DNA of 64,000 nucleotides, taken from contig JANQKG010000031.1 in the NCBI GenBank assembly GCA_028281235.1, positions 1 to 64,000 on the forward strand. The letters run 5' to 3'. The notes below the pieces were generated by a model that did no database searches, had not been told where the DNA came from, and saw only the letters and a list, made by a program, of their open reading frames with translations. Numbering within the stretch: the first letter of the stretch is position 1; every line of letters starts with the position of its first letter. Position numbers and translations under genes: made by a program. Shown in pieces: positions 35,634-45,630 of the stretch. The DNA is from Afifellaceae bacterium. GTDB taxonomy: Bacteria > Pseudomonadota > Alphaproteobacteria > Rhizobiales > Afifellaceae.

Positions 35634-36059
35634 CTACTGGCGCCGGCGCACGCGGACGACCACATCGACCGACATGATCTCCATACCCGGCGGCGGCGTC
35701 GGGAGATCGTCGATCTCCAGGCTGCCCTCCATGTCGATCAGCCGGGCCTCGCCCTCCACAAAGAAATGGTGGTGCTCCGACGTGTTGGTATCGAAATAGA
35801 TGCGGCTGCCGTCGATCGTGACTTCACGAAGCAGGCCCGCTTCGGTGAACTGATGCAGCGCGTTGTAGACGGTCGCCAGCGATACGCGCACGCCCGCAGC
35901 CTGCGCCTCCGCATGCAGCTCCTCCGCCGAAATATGGCGATGCCCCTTGGCAAACAGCAAGGAACTCAGCTCGATACGCTGACGTGTCGGCCTAAGCCCC
36001 GCGCCACGGAGCTGCGCCGCCATGCCGGTGCCAAGGCCTTGTTTCGCCGGGTCTTCCAT
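35634..36059 (-). CDS. irr: Iron response regulator Irr (Fur family)
   Basis: Heme-responsive repressor of iron genes in Hyphomicrobiales. The 141-residue protein has the Fur-family winged helix (LRPTRQRIELSSLLFAKGHRHISAEELHAEA, then VRVSLATVYNALHQFTEAGLLREV) and the Irr-type dimerisation region with the histidine cluster SEHHHFFVEGEARLIDM. The N-terminal heme regulatory motif known from Bradyrhizobium is absent, as in many relatives. The same frame stays open far upstream, opposite fabA; the ATG at 36059 is taken because conserved sequence starts there. It is divergent from fabA. Confidence 0.92.
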   Translation of the reverse strand: MEDPAKQGLGTGMAAQLRGAGLRPTRQRIELSSLLFAKGHRHISAEELHAEAQAAGVRVSLATVYNALHQFTEAGLLREVTIDGSRIYFDTNTSEHHHFFVEGEARLIDMEGSLEIDDLPTPPPGMEIMSVDVVVRVRRRQ

Positions 36060-36215
36060 CGCCTGAAAAAGCTTGTTTTCGACGGCCGATCTTATAGAGG
36101 ACCGCCGGGCCGGACACAACCTGATGGTATGCGACGGGCGTTTCGCGCGCCGCCGGCCTGTGTTAGGTACTGTAACGAACCGTGAGGCAGAGCGGCGGGA
36201 GGCCCAAGCGACAAA

Positions 36216-36722
36216 ATGACTGAGCGCCAGTCGCGGTATGAGTACGAGGAGTTGCTGGCATGCGGGCGCGGCGAGCTCTTTGGCGAGGGCAACGCCCAAC
36301 TGCCGCTGCCGCCGATGCTGATGTTCGACCGGATATCGGAGATTTCGGAGGAAGGCGGAGAGAGCGGCAAGGGCAAGGTGCGGGCCGAACTGGCCGTCCG
36401 GCCCGATCTTTGGTTCTTCTCCTGCCACTTCAAGGGCGATCCTGTCATGCCGGGCTGCCTCGGCCTTGATGCGTTGTGGCAGATGCTCGGCTTCTTTCTC
36501 GGCTGGCTGGGCGGCGAGGGGCGCGGCCGTGCGCTCTCCGTCGGCGAAGTGAAGTTTTCCGGCATGGTGCTGCCGAGCATCAAGATGATCGAGTACGGCG
36601 TCGACCTGAAGCGCATCGTGCGCGCCAAACTGACACTGGGCATCGGCGACGGATGGCTGAAGGCGGACGGTGAGACTATCTATCAGGCGGCCAATCTCAG
36701 GGTCGGCCTGTTCAAGAGCTGA
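36216..36722 (+). CDS. fabA: 3-hydroxydecanoyl-ACP dehydratase/isomerase
   Basis: Introduces the cis double bond in the anaerobic unsaturated fatty acid pathway. The hot-dog fold active site is seen as His71 in [11 protein letters not shown] and Asp85 in LGLDALWQM. 168 residues. First gene of a plus-strand fabA-fabB-fabI set; 65 bases separate it from fabB. It is divergent from irr across a 156-base region that should hold both promoters. Confidence 0.96.
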   Translation: MTERQSRYEYEELLACGRGELFGEGNAQLPLPPMLMFDRISEISEEGGESGKGKVRAELAVRPDLWFFSCHFKGDPVMPGCLGLDALWQMLGFFLGWLGGEGRGRALSVGEVKFSGMVLPSIKMIEYGVDLKRIVRAKLTLGIGDGWLKADGETIYQAANLRVGLFKS

Positions 36723-36787
36723 GTGCGCGGGCGGACCGTGCGGATCTCTCAAATGCTGCACCGCGTGAGCAAAAGAAGGAGAGCGCC

Positions 36788-38011
36788 ATGAGACGGGTCG
36801 TCGTCTCCGGTATGGGCATCGTCTCATCCATCGGAAACAACACCCAGGAGGTGCTGGCGAGCCTGCGCGAAGGGCGTTCCGGAGTTGCCTTCGCAGAGAC
36901 ATACAAGGAGCTCGGCTTCCGCTGCCAAGTGCATGCCGCACCCGATCCCGACCCCGCTGATGCGCTTGAGCGGCGCACGACCCGCTTCATGGGGCGCGGC
37001 GCGGCGTGGAACTACATCGCCATGCAGCAGGCCATTCAGGATTCCGGCCTGGAGGAAGACGACATCTCCAACGAGCGCACCGGCATCATCATGGGGTCGG
37101 GAGGACCCTCCACGCGCGCCATTGTGGAGGCAGCCGACGTGACGCGCGAAAAGGGCGCGAAGCGCGTCGGCCCCTTTGCCGTGCCCAAAGCGATGTCGTC
37201 CACCAATTCCGCCACGCTGGCCACGCCCTTCAAGATCAAGGGCGTGAACTATTCCATTTCATCAGCCTGTGCGACATCCAACCATTGCATCGGCAATGCC
37301 TACGAGATCATTCAGCTCGGCAAGCAGGACATGATCTTCGCCGGCGGCGGTGAGGAGCTTGATTGGACGCTCTCCAACCTCTTCGACGGCATGGGCGCCA
37401 TGTCGAGCAACTTCAACGACACACCGGAAAAATCCTCACGCGCCTATGACGCCAATCGCGACGGCTTCGTCATTGCCGGCGGCGCCGGCGTCGTGGTGCT
37501 GGAGGAGCTGGAGCACGCCAAGGCCCGCGGCGCAAAAATCTACGGCGAGATCACCGGCTACGGCGCAACATCCGACGGCTACGACATGGTGCAGCCTTCC
37601 GGCGAGGGCGCGGTGCGCTGCATGAAGATGGCGCTGTCGACGGTGAAAGCGCCGGTCGACTACATCAACCCGCACGCGACCTCCACGCCGATTGGCGATG
37701 AGCGTGAGATCGACGCCATCCGCGAGGTGTTCGGCTCCGCCGACAGATCCCCGCCCATCTCCGCCACCAAATCGCTGACCGGGCATTCGCTGGGCGCTAC
37801 CGGCGTGCAGGAGACCATCTACTGTCTTTTGATGATGCAAAGCGGCTTCATCTGCGCCAGCGCTAATATCGACGAGCTTGACCCGAAATTCGCGGACATG
37901 CCCATCGTTCAGGAGCGCCGCGACAATGTCAGCCTCAATTGCGTTCTCTCCAATTCCTTTGGCTTCGGCGGCACCAACGCGACCTTGGCCGTAGAGCGCT
38001 ACGCAAGTTAG
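36788..38011 (+). CDS. fabB: Beta-ketoacyl-ACP synthase I
   Basis: Elongates acyl-ACPs, including the cis-unsaturated ones made by FabA. The Cys-His-His triad is complete: Cys161 ([11 protein letters not shown]), His296 ([11 protein letters not shown]) and His333 ([11 protein letters not shown]). 407 residues, family length. AAGGAGA lies just before the ATG. fabI follows after nine bases, so the last two genes are very likely in one operon. Confidence 0.96.
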   Translation: MRRVVVSGMGIVSSIGNNTQEVLASLREGRSGVAFAETYKELGFRCQVHAAPDPDPADALERRTTRFMGRGAAWNYIAMQQAIQDSGLEEDDISNERTGIIMGSGGPSTRAIVEAADVTREKGAKRVGPFAVPKAMSSTNSATLATPFKIKGVNYSISSACATSNHCIGNAYEIIQLGKQDMIFAGGGEELDWTLSNLFDGMGAMSSNFNDTPEKSSRAYDANRDGFVIAGGAGVVVLEELEHAKARGAKIYGEITGYGATSDGYDMVQPSGEGAVRCMKMALSTVKAPVDYINPHATSTPIGDEREIDAIREVFGSADRSPPISATKSLTGHSLGATGVQETIYCLLMMQSGFICASANIDELDPKFADMPIVQERRDNVSLNCVLSNSFGFGGTNATLAVERYAS

Positions 38012-38020
38012 GACGCCGGC

Positions 38021-38860
38021 ATGAGTGGCTTGATGGCCGGCAAGCGCGGCCTGATCATGGGCGTCGCGAACGACCATTCCATTGCCTGGGGCATCGCCAA
38101 GGCGCTCAGCGCAAATGGGGCGGAGCTTGCCTTTACCTATCAGGGCGAGCATTTCGGCCGGCGCGTGAAGCCGCTTGCCGAATCGGTCGGCGCCGACCTC
38201 CTCTACCATTGCGACGTGGAGGACGTAGCGTCTTTAGAGTCGGTTTTCGGCGATCTGAAGCAGAAATGGGGCACGCTGGATTTTGTCGTGCACGCCATCG
38301 CCTTCTCCGACAAATCGGGCTTACGCGGACGTTACGCAGACACCTCACGCGAGAACTTCTCGCGCACCATGCTGATTTCCTGCTTCTCCTTTACGGAAGT
38401 CGCCCGCATGGCGGCTGAGCTGATGCCGGAGGGCGGCAGCCTCTTGACGCTTACCTATGGCGGCGCAACACGAGTGATGCCCAATTACAACGTGATGGGC
38501 GTCGCAAAGGCTGCGCTGGAAGCCTCCGTGCGCTATCTGGCTGCCGATTTCGGGCAAAGTGGCGTGCGCGTCAACGCCATCTCCGCCGGGCCGATCCGCA
38601 CGCTCGCCGGCGCCGGCGTGGCCGATGCGCGGGTCATGTTCAACTATCAGCGCACCAACGCGCCGCTGAAATACGACATCTCGACGGACGATGTGGGCGG
38701 CGCGGCACTCTATTTGCTCAGCGACCTGTCGCGCGCCGTCACCGGCGAGGTCCATTATGTCGATTGTGGCTACAACGTCGTGGCGATGCCGCGCCTAGAG
38801 CAACTCAAGCAGCACGACAGCAAATCAGAAGCCGGCGCCACGGGCGAATCTGGCGCCTGA
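38021..38860 (+). CDS. fabI: Enoyl-ACP reductase I (NADH)
   Basis: Last step of each fatty acid elongation cycle; target of triclosan-type inhibitors. Short-chain dehydrogenase fold with LIMGVANDHSIAWGIAKAL at the cofactor site and the catalytic pair Tyr156/Lys163 (YNVMGVAK), plus Tyr146 in TYGGAT. 279 residues. It ends the fab set; a palindromic repeat starts one base after the stop. Confidence 0.95.
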   Translation: MSGLMAGKRGLIMGVANDHSIAWGIAKALSANGAELAFTYQGEHFGRRVKPLAESVGADLLYHCDVEDVASLESVFGDLKQKWGTLDFVVHAIAFSDKSGLRGRYADTSRENFSRTMLISCFSFTEVARMAAELMPEGGSLLTLTYGGATRVMPNYNVMGVAKAALEASVRYLAADFGQSGVRVNAISAGPIRTLAGAGVADARVMFNYQRTNAPLKYDISTDDVGGAALYLLSDLSRAVTGEVHYVDCGYNVVAMPRLEQLKQHDSKSEAGATGESGA

Positions 38861-38953
38861 GAGCATGATCCCGAAGAGTGGGAACCGGTTTTCGGACAAG
38901 ATCATGCTCCAACAAAGATATAGAGCCGGAATCCCGCGGAAATTGCGCTTCTA
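38861..38953. repeat. Two-hairpin palindromic repeat, copy 4
   Basis: Outer arms GAGCATGATC (38861) and GATCATGCTC (38900) are perfect. The inner part GTGGGAACCGGTTTTCGG matches copy 1. The second hairpin is weak (TAGAGC at 38921, CTTCTA at about 38948). It lies between fabI and the first GGDEF-EAL gene. Confidence 0.8.
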
Positions 38954-39011
38954 GTAAGGAAATTCTTTACAGGAATTTGGTTTTCCTGGCTGCCTCTGGC
39001 TGGGAACTCGC

Positions 39012-40931
39012 ATGTCCATTCCAAAATTTCGCGCCGCGATCATCGTTTTTGTCGTTGGCTTCGCGCTGGGAGCGTCGGTTTTCCTGGCGTCTCGGCTGTT
39101 CGTTCGGTCAGTCCTGAACAACGACGCCATGTTGGCGGCTGAAGAGCTGGCCGCCGATCTCGGCATTGGTCGGTCGATCGACACCAGCGCCGCGCTCTCC
39201 TCGGTGATTCGCTACACCTATTTCGATCTCGACGGCGCCGTGATCGAAAGCGCATCGTCTGGTACCGACGGCGAAGGCTCGCAGCTCAAAGTGCCAGAAG
39301 GGGTGAACCCGTCGGAGATTGTGCGAGACGGCGGGGCATTCATCGACGAATCGTCGCCCCTTCTCGGTTTCATGGGCACCAACACCCCGGCCGTCAAACG
39401 GCTGGTCGTTCCCGTCACCACGGATGGCGAGCTGATTGGCTCGCTCCTCGTGGTCGTCGATCAAAGCCGCGCTTTGGCTTCGCTGACGCGTGCCTTCTCC
39501 GTCGTCGCCATCGTTACGGTGGGCATGGCGGTGCTGGCGGTGGTGGCGGTCGCCTTTGTCGTCACGCGCGGTCGTGGCTTCCGCCAGCGCAAGAACTTCG
39601 ACCCCACGAAGGTGCCCCAGGACGCGCTCACCGGCGTGGCCACGCGCGCCGGCTTGATAGAGATCCTCGACGACGTGATGGAGCGCGCCGGGGAGTCCGA
39701 CCATCAAGTTGTGCTGATGGTGATCGATCTGGACCGCTTCAGCGCCGTCAATGGCATCTGGGGACATGCGATCGGCGACACGGTTCTGCAGATGGCCGCT
39801 GGCCGGCTGCAAAACATCGCCACCGATACGTTCGGTGTGGCCCGCATCTCCGGCGATGAGTTCGCCGTGATCGTGGAGAGCGCCGAAACGCGCTCCATGC
39901 AGGAACTCGCGGGACGCGTTCGCGAAGTCATCAGCGCGCCGTTCGAGGTCGACGGCGCGTCGATCATGCTGAGCGCCTCCATCGGCGGCGCGCTTTACCC
40001 CATCAACGCCGACAATGGCGAGATGCTCTTCCGCGCCGCCTCCAACGCCCTGGCCAAAGCCAAGATGCAGGGCCGCAACGCGCTTGCCGTGTTCGATACG
40101 GAGATGAAGCAGCGCATGCAGCGCCACGAGGCGCTTGAGCGCGATTTGCGCTCCGCTATCGAGCGCAACGAGTTCGTCGTCTACTATCAGCCGCAGATCG
40201 AACTGGCCTCCGGTCGCCTGCGCGGCTACGAGGCCCTGGTACGATGGGAGCGGCCGGGCGAAGGCATCCTCTCGCCGCGCGACTTCCTGTCCGTCGCCGA
40301 AGAGACCGGGCTTATCCTGCCGATCGGCAACTGGGTGCTGCGCAAAGCTTGTCAGGACGCCGCCGAGTGGCTGGAGGCGGATTCCGTCGCTGTCAATTTG
40401 TCGTCCGCTCAGTTCCGCTCGCAGGAGATCGACAAGACGATCGCTGGCGTCCTCCAGGACACCGGCCTGGCGCCGGACCGCCTTGAGATAGAGGTGCCGG
40501 AGAACCTGTTCCTCGACGGCGCGCAGGATGTGATGGAAACGCTCAACCGCATCAAGGCGCTGGGCGTGCGCATCGCGATGGACGATTTCGGCTGCGGCTA
40601 TGCCGGCCTCGCCTCACTGGCTCAATTCCCCTTCGACAAGATCAAGATCGACCGCTCCTTTGTGGGGCAATTGACAGAGGACGCCGACGTGGCGGCCATC
40701 GTCACCTCCATCGTCTCGCTGGGGCGCTCCATCAGCGTCGACGTCACTGCGGAGGGTGTCGAAACCAAGGAGCAGGTGACGCTGCTGAGAGCAGCCGGCT
40801 GCAATATTGTTCAGGGCTTCCGCTTTGGCGCACCGCAGCGGGGCGCGGCGGTGGCCGCGAATGCGGCACAGATGGAGGCTGAGAACCTCCACGCGGCGGA
40901 TATGCAGGACCCGGTCGAGCGGGCCGGCTGA
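39012..40931 (+). CDS. Membrane GGDEF-EAL protein with intact EAL site
   Basis: Cyclic-di-GMP signalling protein of 639 residues. Two membrane helices (about 8-28 and 162-186) frame a periplasmic sensor of ~130 residues. The GGDEF domain has DLDRFSAVNG and SGDEF (280-284), a variant that can still be active; no clear RxxD inhibition site precedes it. The EAL domain keeps Glu407-Ala-Leu, Asn462, the DDFG pair (524-525), the Lys in KIKIDRSF, Glu581 in AEGVET and Gln601, so phosphodiesterase activity is likely. The next gene is a paralogue with a degenerate EAL. The start at 39012 has no strong ribosome site. Confidence 0.9.
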   Translation: MSIPKFRAAIIVFVVGFALGASVFLASRLFVRSVLNNDAMLAAEELAADLGIGRSIDTSAALSSVIRYTYFDLDGAVIESASSGTDGEGSQLKVPEGVNPSEIVRDGGAFIDESSPLLGFMGTNTPAVKRLVVPVTTDGELIGSLLVVVDQSRALASLTRAFSVVAIVTVGMAVLAVVAVAFVVTRGRGFRQRKNFDPTKVPQDALTGVATRAGLIEILDDVMERAGESDHQVVLMVIDLDRFSAVNGIWGHAIGDTVLQMAAGRLQNIATDTFGVARISGDEFAVIVESAETRSMQELAGRVREVISAPFEVDGASIMLSASIGGALYPINADNGEMLFRAASNALAKAKMQGRNALAVFDTEMKQRMQRHEALERDLRSAIERNEFVVYYQPQIELASGRLRGYEALVRWERPGEGILSPRDFLSVAEETGLILPIGNWVLRKACQDAAEWLEADSVAVNLSSAQFRSQEIDKTIAGVLQDTGLAPDRLEIEVPENLFLDGAQDVMETLNRIKALGVRIAMDDFGCGYAGLASLAQFPFDKIKIDRSFVGQLTEDADVAAIVTSIVSLGRSISVDVTAEGVETKEQVTLLRAAGCNIVQGFRFGAPQRGAAVAANAAQMEAENLHAADMQDPVERAG

Positions 40932-41034
40932 GTGGCGCACTCGTGCGCCCCTTGGCAAATAGGCAAGCCGGGGATGGGTTAGCGCCAATGAGAGGCGGCG
41001 GCGGGTGCTGCGCAGGTAACGGAGGTCGCGCGGG

Positions 41035-42966
41035 TTGAAACAGATTGGCCGCAAGCAGATAACGGCGATCGCATGGATGCTGCTGCTCGGCTGCGCCATC
41101 CTTGCGAGCGTGTTCATGCTCGGCCAGTTCGCCCTCAAGCGCATGTTGTCGGGCGATGCCGTCGCCACCGCGGAGATTTGGTCGCGCTCGCTCATCAAGG
41201 ACGGAGCCGATCTTGAGGCGACGCTGGCCGGCGCCAGCAAGGACGCACTCGCTTCCACGCTGGACATCACCAATATCGACCGGCTCGTGCTCGTTTCGCC
41301 GAGCCACAAGCTGACCACGATCCACGGCGCGGAGTCCGCTGAAGAGCTGCGTCGAATCCTTGCCGGGGCCACCGGCGCCAACATGCCCGTCTACGCGCAA
41401 CCGAGCGGCGCCTTCACGCTGGATTCCGTCAAATGGCCGAACCGCGCCTCCTACCATAGCTGGGTGCTCCTGCCGCCAGCCAGGGAAGGCGGCACGCGCC
41501 TGGCGGTGCGCGTCGACCAATCGCAGACCGCCGCGGACACGATTTCCGGCTTCGCTCGTGAGGTTCTGTTCAGCGGCGGCGTCGCCCTTATCACGTTCAT
41601 CTCGTTCATGGCCGGCTTCAGCTACCGCCAGCGCCAGCTCTCCGCCGAGAACGCAGCCATTCGCTTTCTGGCGCTGCACGATGAGCTCACGGGCCTGCCA
41701 AATCGCAAGCAATTTGAAGAGTTTATGGCGACCACATTCGCCAAGATCGAGCAGGAGGACCATAAGGCGGCGCTGTTCGTGCTTGATTTGGATGCTTTCA
41801 AGGCGGTCAACGACACGCTCGGGCATCCGGTCGGCGACAGTCTGCTCAAGGCATGTGCCAGCCGGCTGAAGGCATCGCTCAGAAGCGGCGATATGCTCGC
41901 CCGGCTGTCCGGCGACGAGTTCGCCATCGTCGTCCCCAGAGTGGTCGATCCGGCCATGCTCGCGCCGCTTGCTGAGCGCGTCTTGAAGCTGCTCTCAAGT
42001 CCGTTCCGCGTTGACGGGCACGAGATCCAGATCGGCTGCTCCATCGGGTTGGCCGTCGCCCCAGACAATGGGGGCGATATCCCAACGCTGATGCGCAATG
42101 CCGATTTCGCCCTCTACCGCGCCAAGAGCGAGGGGCGTCGGACGTGGCGCTTCTTCGACCCGAAGATGGCGGAAGACCTGGAGAGCCGGCGCACGCTTGA
42201 GGACGGCCTGCGCCACGCTTTGGAGAACGATCATTTTCAGGTGCTCTATCAGCCGCAGGTGGAGCTCGCGACCGGGCGCACAGTGGGTTACGAGGCGATG
42301 CTGCGCTGGCGTCTGCCGGGCAAGGGGCTGGTGCCGGCGGCGGTGTTCGTATCGATCGCGGAGGAGACCGGGCTTGTCGTGCCGATCGGCGAATGGGTGA
42401 TCCGCCAGGTCGCACGCGACTGCGCGCTGCTTCCCGCAAGATGCCGCGTCGCCATCAATCTTTCTGCACCGCAGCTGAAGCGCGACGGCTTCGACACCTT
42501 CATTCTTGAGACGCTGAAGAGCCATCAAATCGATCCCGGCCGCATCGAGATTGAGGTGAACGAGACCATCCTCGGCCGCAACGAATCGCTGGCCTTCTCC
42601 CGCCTGGAAGCGATTCGCGATGCCGGCTTGCGGATCGTGATGGACGCTTTCGGCGTCGGCGCCCTCAGCCTCGGCATGCTGTCGCGCTATTCCTTCGACA
42701 AGATCAAGATCGACCGCTCCTTCCTGACGGAGAACGACGAGCAGAAGAGCGGTGCCGTCCTGGCGGCCGTCTGCAGCCTCGGCCATTCGCTCGGCTTCCG
42801 CGTCGCCGGCCAGGGCGTCGAGACGATCGAGCACGCACAGATCCTGCGCGCTGCCGGCTGTTCGGAGGCGCAGGGCTACTACTTCGCCGCCCCCATGCCG
42901 CTGGAGAAGCTTCTGGAGCAACACGAAGCAGCCTCGCAGAAGAAGAAGCTGGCCGCCGCCGGCTAG
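41035..42966 (+). CDS. Membrane GGDEF-EAL protein with degenerate EAL site
   Basis: Paralogue of the preceding gene, 643 residues, with the same layout: membrane helix (about 9-33), periplasmic sensor, second helix (about 178-195), GGDEF, then EAL. It starts at a TTG (41035) with GGAGG nine bases upstream. The GGDEF half looks intact: DLDAFKAVNDTLGH, SGDEF (292-296) and an RxxD inhibition site RSGD (283-286). The EAL half has lost key positions: EAM for EAL, Ala538 for the second Asp of DDFG, and GQGVET (Gln593) for AEGVET. It is therefore probably a cyclase, or a c-di-GMP binder, rather than a phosphodiesterase. Confidence 0.9.
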   Translation: MKQIGRKQITAIAWMLLLGCAILASVFMLGQFALKRMLSGDAVATAEIWSRSLIKDGADLEATLAGASKDALASTLDITNIDRLVLVSPSHKLTTIHGAESAEELRRILAGATGANMPVYAQPSGAFTLDSVKWPNRASYHSWVLLPPAREGGTRLAVRVDQSQTAADTISGFAREVLFSGGVALITFISFMAGFSYRQRQLSAENAAIRFLALHDELTGLPNRKQFEEFMATTFAKIEQEDHKAALFVLDLDAFKAVNDTLGHPVGDSLLKACASRLKASLRSGDMLARLSGDEFAIVVPRVVDPAMLAPLAERVLKLLSSPFRVDGHEIQIGCSIGLAVAPDNGGDIPTLMRNADFALYRAKSEGRRTWRFFDPKMAEDLESRRTLEDGLRHALENDHFQVLYQPQVELATGRTVGYEAMLRWRLPGKGLVPAAVFVSIAEETGLVVPIGEWVIRQVARDCALLPARCRVAINLSAPQLKRDGFDTFILETLKSHQIDPGRIEIEVNETILGRNESLAFSRLEAIRDAGLRIVMDAFGVGALSLGMLSRYSFDKIKIDRSFLTENDEQKSGAVLAAVCSLGHSLGFRVAGQGVETIEHAQILRAAGCSEAQGYYFAAPMPLEKLLEQHEAASQKKKLAAAG

Positions 42967-42991
42967 AACAAACCCAAAGGACACAAACGAA

Positions 42992-43014
42992 AAGGGCGCC
43001 GCTGAGGCGCCCTT
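42992..43014. terminator. Shared terminator hairpin between the GGDEF-EAL gene and pnp
   Basis: AAGGGCGCC at 42992 pairs perfectly with GGCGCCCTT at 43006 around a 5-base loop. It lies between two convergent genes. The T tract is short on either side, so strength is uncertain. Confidence 0.65.
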
Positions 43015-43043
43015 CGCATTGATTGATCAGTCGGCTAGAGGCG

Positions 43044-45185
43044 CTAAGCCGCGGCTTCGCCCTCGCCCTTGTCTTTCCGGGGAATCTCTTTGCCGGTCTC
43101 CTGATCGACCACCTTCATGGAGAGGCGGACCTTGCCGCGATCATCGCTCCCCATGAACTTGACCCACACTTTGTCGCCTTCAGCGACGACATCCTTGACG
43201 TTCTGGACGCGCTGCGGCGCAAGCTGTGACACGTGGACCAGACCGTCACGCGGACCGAAGAAGTTTACGAACGCCCCGAAGTCGACGATCTTCACCACCG
43301 TGCCCTGGTAGATCTGGCCGGGCTCCGGCTCTGCGGTGATGCCTTGAATCCACTTCATCGCCGCGCGAATGGATTCCGCATTGGCGGAGGCGACCTTCAC
43401 GGTGCCGTCGTCGGAAATGTCGACCTTGGCGCCGGTCTTCTCCACGATCTCGCGGATGACCTTGCCGCCGGAGCCGATGACATCGCGGATCTTGTCGACC
43501 GGGATGTTGATCACCTCAATGCGCGGCGCATGCTCGCCAAGCTCGGCGCGCGCCTCACCCAGCGCCTTGGCCATCTCGCCGAGAATATGCAGACGGCCGT
43601 CTTTCGCCTGGTTGAGCGCCACCTGCATGATCTCTTCGGTGATGCCCTGGATCTTGATGTCCATCTGCAGCGAGGTGACGCCCTTCTCCGTGCCGGCGAC
43701 CTTGAAGTCCATGTCGCCGAGATGGTCTTCGTCGCCGAGAATGTCGGAGAGGACCGCGAAGCGCTCGTCCTCCTTGATCAGCCCCATGGCGATGCCGGCC
43801 ACCGGCGCCTTCAAGGGCACGCCGGCATCCATCAGCGACAGCGAGGTGCCGCAGACGGTCGCCATGGAGGACGAGCCGTTGGATTCCGTTATCTCCGAGA
43901 CGACGCGCAGCGTGTACGGGAACTCATGCGCCGGCGGCAGAATCGGCCGCATCGCGCGCCACGCAAGCTTGCCGTGACCGATTTCGCGTCGGCCCGCGCC
44001 GCCCATGCGGCCGGTCTCGCCCACCGAGTAAGGCGGGAAATTGTAATGCAGCATGAAGGCCTCCTTGTAGGTGCCCTCAAGGCTGTCGATCATCTGCTCG
44101 TCCTCGCCGGTGCCAAGCGTGGCGACGACCAGCGCCTGCGTCTCGCCGCGCGTGAACAGCGCCGAGCCGTGCGTGCGCGGCAGGACGCCGGCCTCCGCCA
44201 CGATCTGACGAACCGTCGACAGGTCGCGGCCGTCGATGCGCTGTCCGTCATCGAGGATGCGGCCGCGCACGATGTCGCTCTCCAGCTTCTTGAAGAGATC
44301 GCCGACGATCTGCGGCGACGGCGCGTCCTCCGCGTCCGGCGGGCAAAGCGCCGCCTTCACCTTGTCCTTCACCGCGCGCACCGCGTCCTGGCGCTCGGTC
44401 TTGGCGGTGATCGTGTAGGCGTTGCCGAGCTCGTCGGCGGCGATCCCGCGAACTTGCTCGAAGAGCGCGGAGCGATCCTCCACGATGTGCTCGCGCGGCT
44501 CCTTGGCGGCGCGTTCCGCCAGACTGACGATGCCGTCGATCACCGGCTGGAAGCCGCGATGACCGAACATGACGGCGCCGAGCATGACGTCCTCAGAAAG
44601 CTCATGCGCTTCCGATTCCACCATCAGCACGGCGTCGGCCGTACCGGCCACCACCAGATCGAGCTGCGAATCCTTCACCTGGTCGACCAGCGGATTGAGC
44701 ACATATTCGCCGTTGATGTAGCCGACGCGAGCGCCGCCGATCGGCCCCATGAAGGGCACGCCCGAAAGCGTCAGCGCCGCCGACGCGGCAACCATGGCGA
44801 CGATATCGGGGTCGTTCTCCAGATCATGGGAGAGCACGGTGATGATGACCTGCGTGTCGTTCTTGTAGCCCGGCGCGAAAAGCGGCCGGATCGGCCGGTC
44901 GATAAGGCGCGAGGTCAGCGTCTCCTTCTCCGTCGGCCGGCCTTCGCGCTTGAAGAAGCCGCCGGGGATGCGGCCGGCTGCGAAGTATTTTTCCTGGTAG
45001 TTCACGGTGAGCGGGAAGAAGTCGAAGCCGGGCTTCGGCTCGTGCTCCGACACCACGGTGGCCAGCACCGCCGTCTCGCCATAAGTGGCGAGCACGGCGC
45101 CGTCGGCCTGACGCGCCATACGGCCCGTCTCCAGAACGAGCTTCCGCCCGCCCCAGTCGATCTCGGATTTTTGAATGTCAAACAT
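43044..45185 (-). CDS. pnp: Polyribonucleotide nucleotidyltransferase (PNPase)
   Basis: Phosphorolytic 3'-5' exoribonuclease of mRNA decay. Two RNase PH-like cores are joined by a helical region, then KH (about 553-612, [25 protein letters not shown]) and S1 (about 620-690, [21 protein letters not shown]) domains. The catalytic core shows [14 protein letters not shown]. The ATG at 45185 begins [12 protein letters not shown] with AAAGGACG upstream; the open frame extends 84 bases further but without conservation. 713 residues. It is the last gene of the rimP-to-pnp block. Confidence 0.96.
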   Translation of the reverse strand: MFDIQKSEIDWGGRKLVLETGRMARQADGAVLATYGETAVLATVVSEHEPKPGFDFFPLTVNYQEKYFAAGRIPGGFFKREGRPTEKETLTSRLIDRPIRPLFAPGYKNDTQVIITVLSHDLENDPDIVAMVAASAALTLSGVPFMGPIGGARVGYINGEYVLNPLVDQVKDSQLDLVVAGTADAVLMVESEAHELSEDVMLGAVMFGHRGFQPVIDGIVSLAERAAKEPREHIVEDRSALFEQVRGIAADELGNAYTITAKTERQDAVRAVKDKVKAALCPPDAEDAPSPQIVGDLFKKLESDIVRGRILDDGQRIDGRDLSTVRQIVAEAGVLPRTHGSALFTRGETQALVVATLGTGEDEQMIDSLEGTYKEAFMLHYNFPPYSVGETGRMGGAGRREIGHGKLAWRAMRPILPPAHEFPYTLRVVSEITESNGSSSMATVCGTSLSLMDAGVPLKAPVAGIAMGLIKEDERFAVLSDILGDEDHLGDMDFKVAGTEKGVTSLQMDIKIQGITEEIMQVALNQAKDGRLHILGEMAKALGEARAELGEHAPRIEVINIPVDKIRDVIGSGGKVIREIVEKTGAKVDISDDGTVKVASANAESIRAAMKWIQGITAEPEPGQIYQGTVVKIVDFGAFVNFFGPRDGLVHVSQLAPQRVQNVKDVVAEGDKVWVKFMGSDDRGKVRLSMKVVDQETGKEIPRKDKGEGEAAA

Positions 45186-45318
45186 GGTTCGTCCTTTCAA
45201 CGATCGGAAAGCAGGACGGGCCATGTGCAAGATGACGGGGTGCTGGCGGGCTGCGACTTCAGCACACAAGCAACCGGCGATCCTGCCATGGCCACTCCTA
45301 CCGGATGGGCTTTTCTAG

Positions 45319-45344
45319 CGGGCGGCTCCTCAATCCTCCGCCCG
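45319..45344 (-). promoter_or_regulatory. Hairpin in the rpsO-pnp intergenic RNA
   Basis: CGGGCGG at 45319 pairs with CCGCCCG at 45338. On the transcript (minus strand) it is followed by A residues rather than U, so it is not a normal terminator. In E. coli this spacer carries an RNase III site that controls pnp; a similar processing site is possible but not shown. Confidence 0.4.
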
Positions 45345-45357
45345 TCGCGGAAACGCC

Positions 45358-45627
45358 TTAGCGGCGCAGCCCGAGCCGCGAAATGAGCGTCTGATAGCGC
45401 GCCGTATCCCTCGATTTCAGATAATCGAGCAGGCGCCGACGCTGGGAGACCAGCTTCAGCAAGCCACGCCGCGAATGGTTGTCCTTCGCGTGGCTCTTGA
45501 AGTGTTCGGTCAGGTTGGAAATCCGCTCCGAAAGAATGGCGACCTGAACTTCGGCCGAACCGGTGTCACCCTCTTTCGTGGCGTATTCCTTAATAAGCTC
45601 TTGCTTGCGATCAGCAGTGATCGACAT
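45358..45627 (-). CDS. rpsO: 30S ribosomal protein S15
   Basis: Binds the central domain of 16S rRNA early in 30S assembly. 89 residues with the complete family sequence: [44 protein letters not shown] and [12 protein letters not shown]. It follows truB with only three bases between them. A 172-base spacer leads to pnp. Confidence 0.97.
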   Translation of the reverse strand: MSITADRKQELIKEYATKEGDTGSAEVQVAILSERISNLTEHFKSHAKDNHSRRGLLKLVSQRRRLLDYLKSRDTARYQTLISRLGLRR

Positions 45628-45630
45628 CGT

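Noticed and set aside
36060-36941. Upstream extension of the irr frame by almost 300 codons
   Set aside because: It is antisense to fabA and the start of fabB. Conserved Irr sequence begins at the ATG at 36059.
38960-38978. Inverted repeat AAATTC-N7-GAATTT upstream of the first GGDEF-EAL gene
   Set aside because: Only six base pairs, AT-rich, and no known regulator for it; kept as a note, not as an operator.
43233-45386. Long plus-strand open frame of 717 codons
   Set aside because: It is the antisense shadow of pnp and has no domain; it also runs over the rpsO-pnp spacer.
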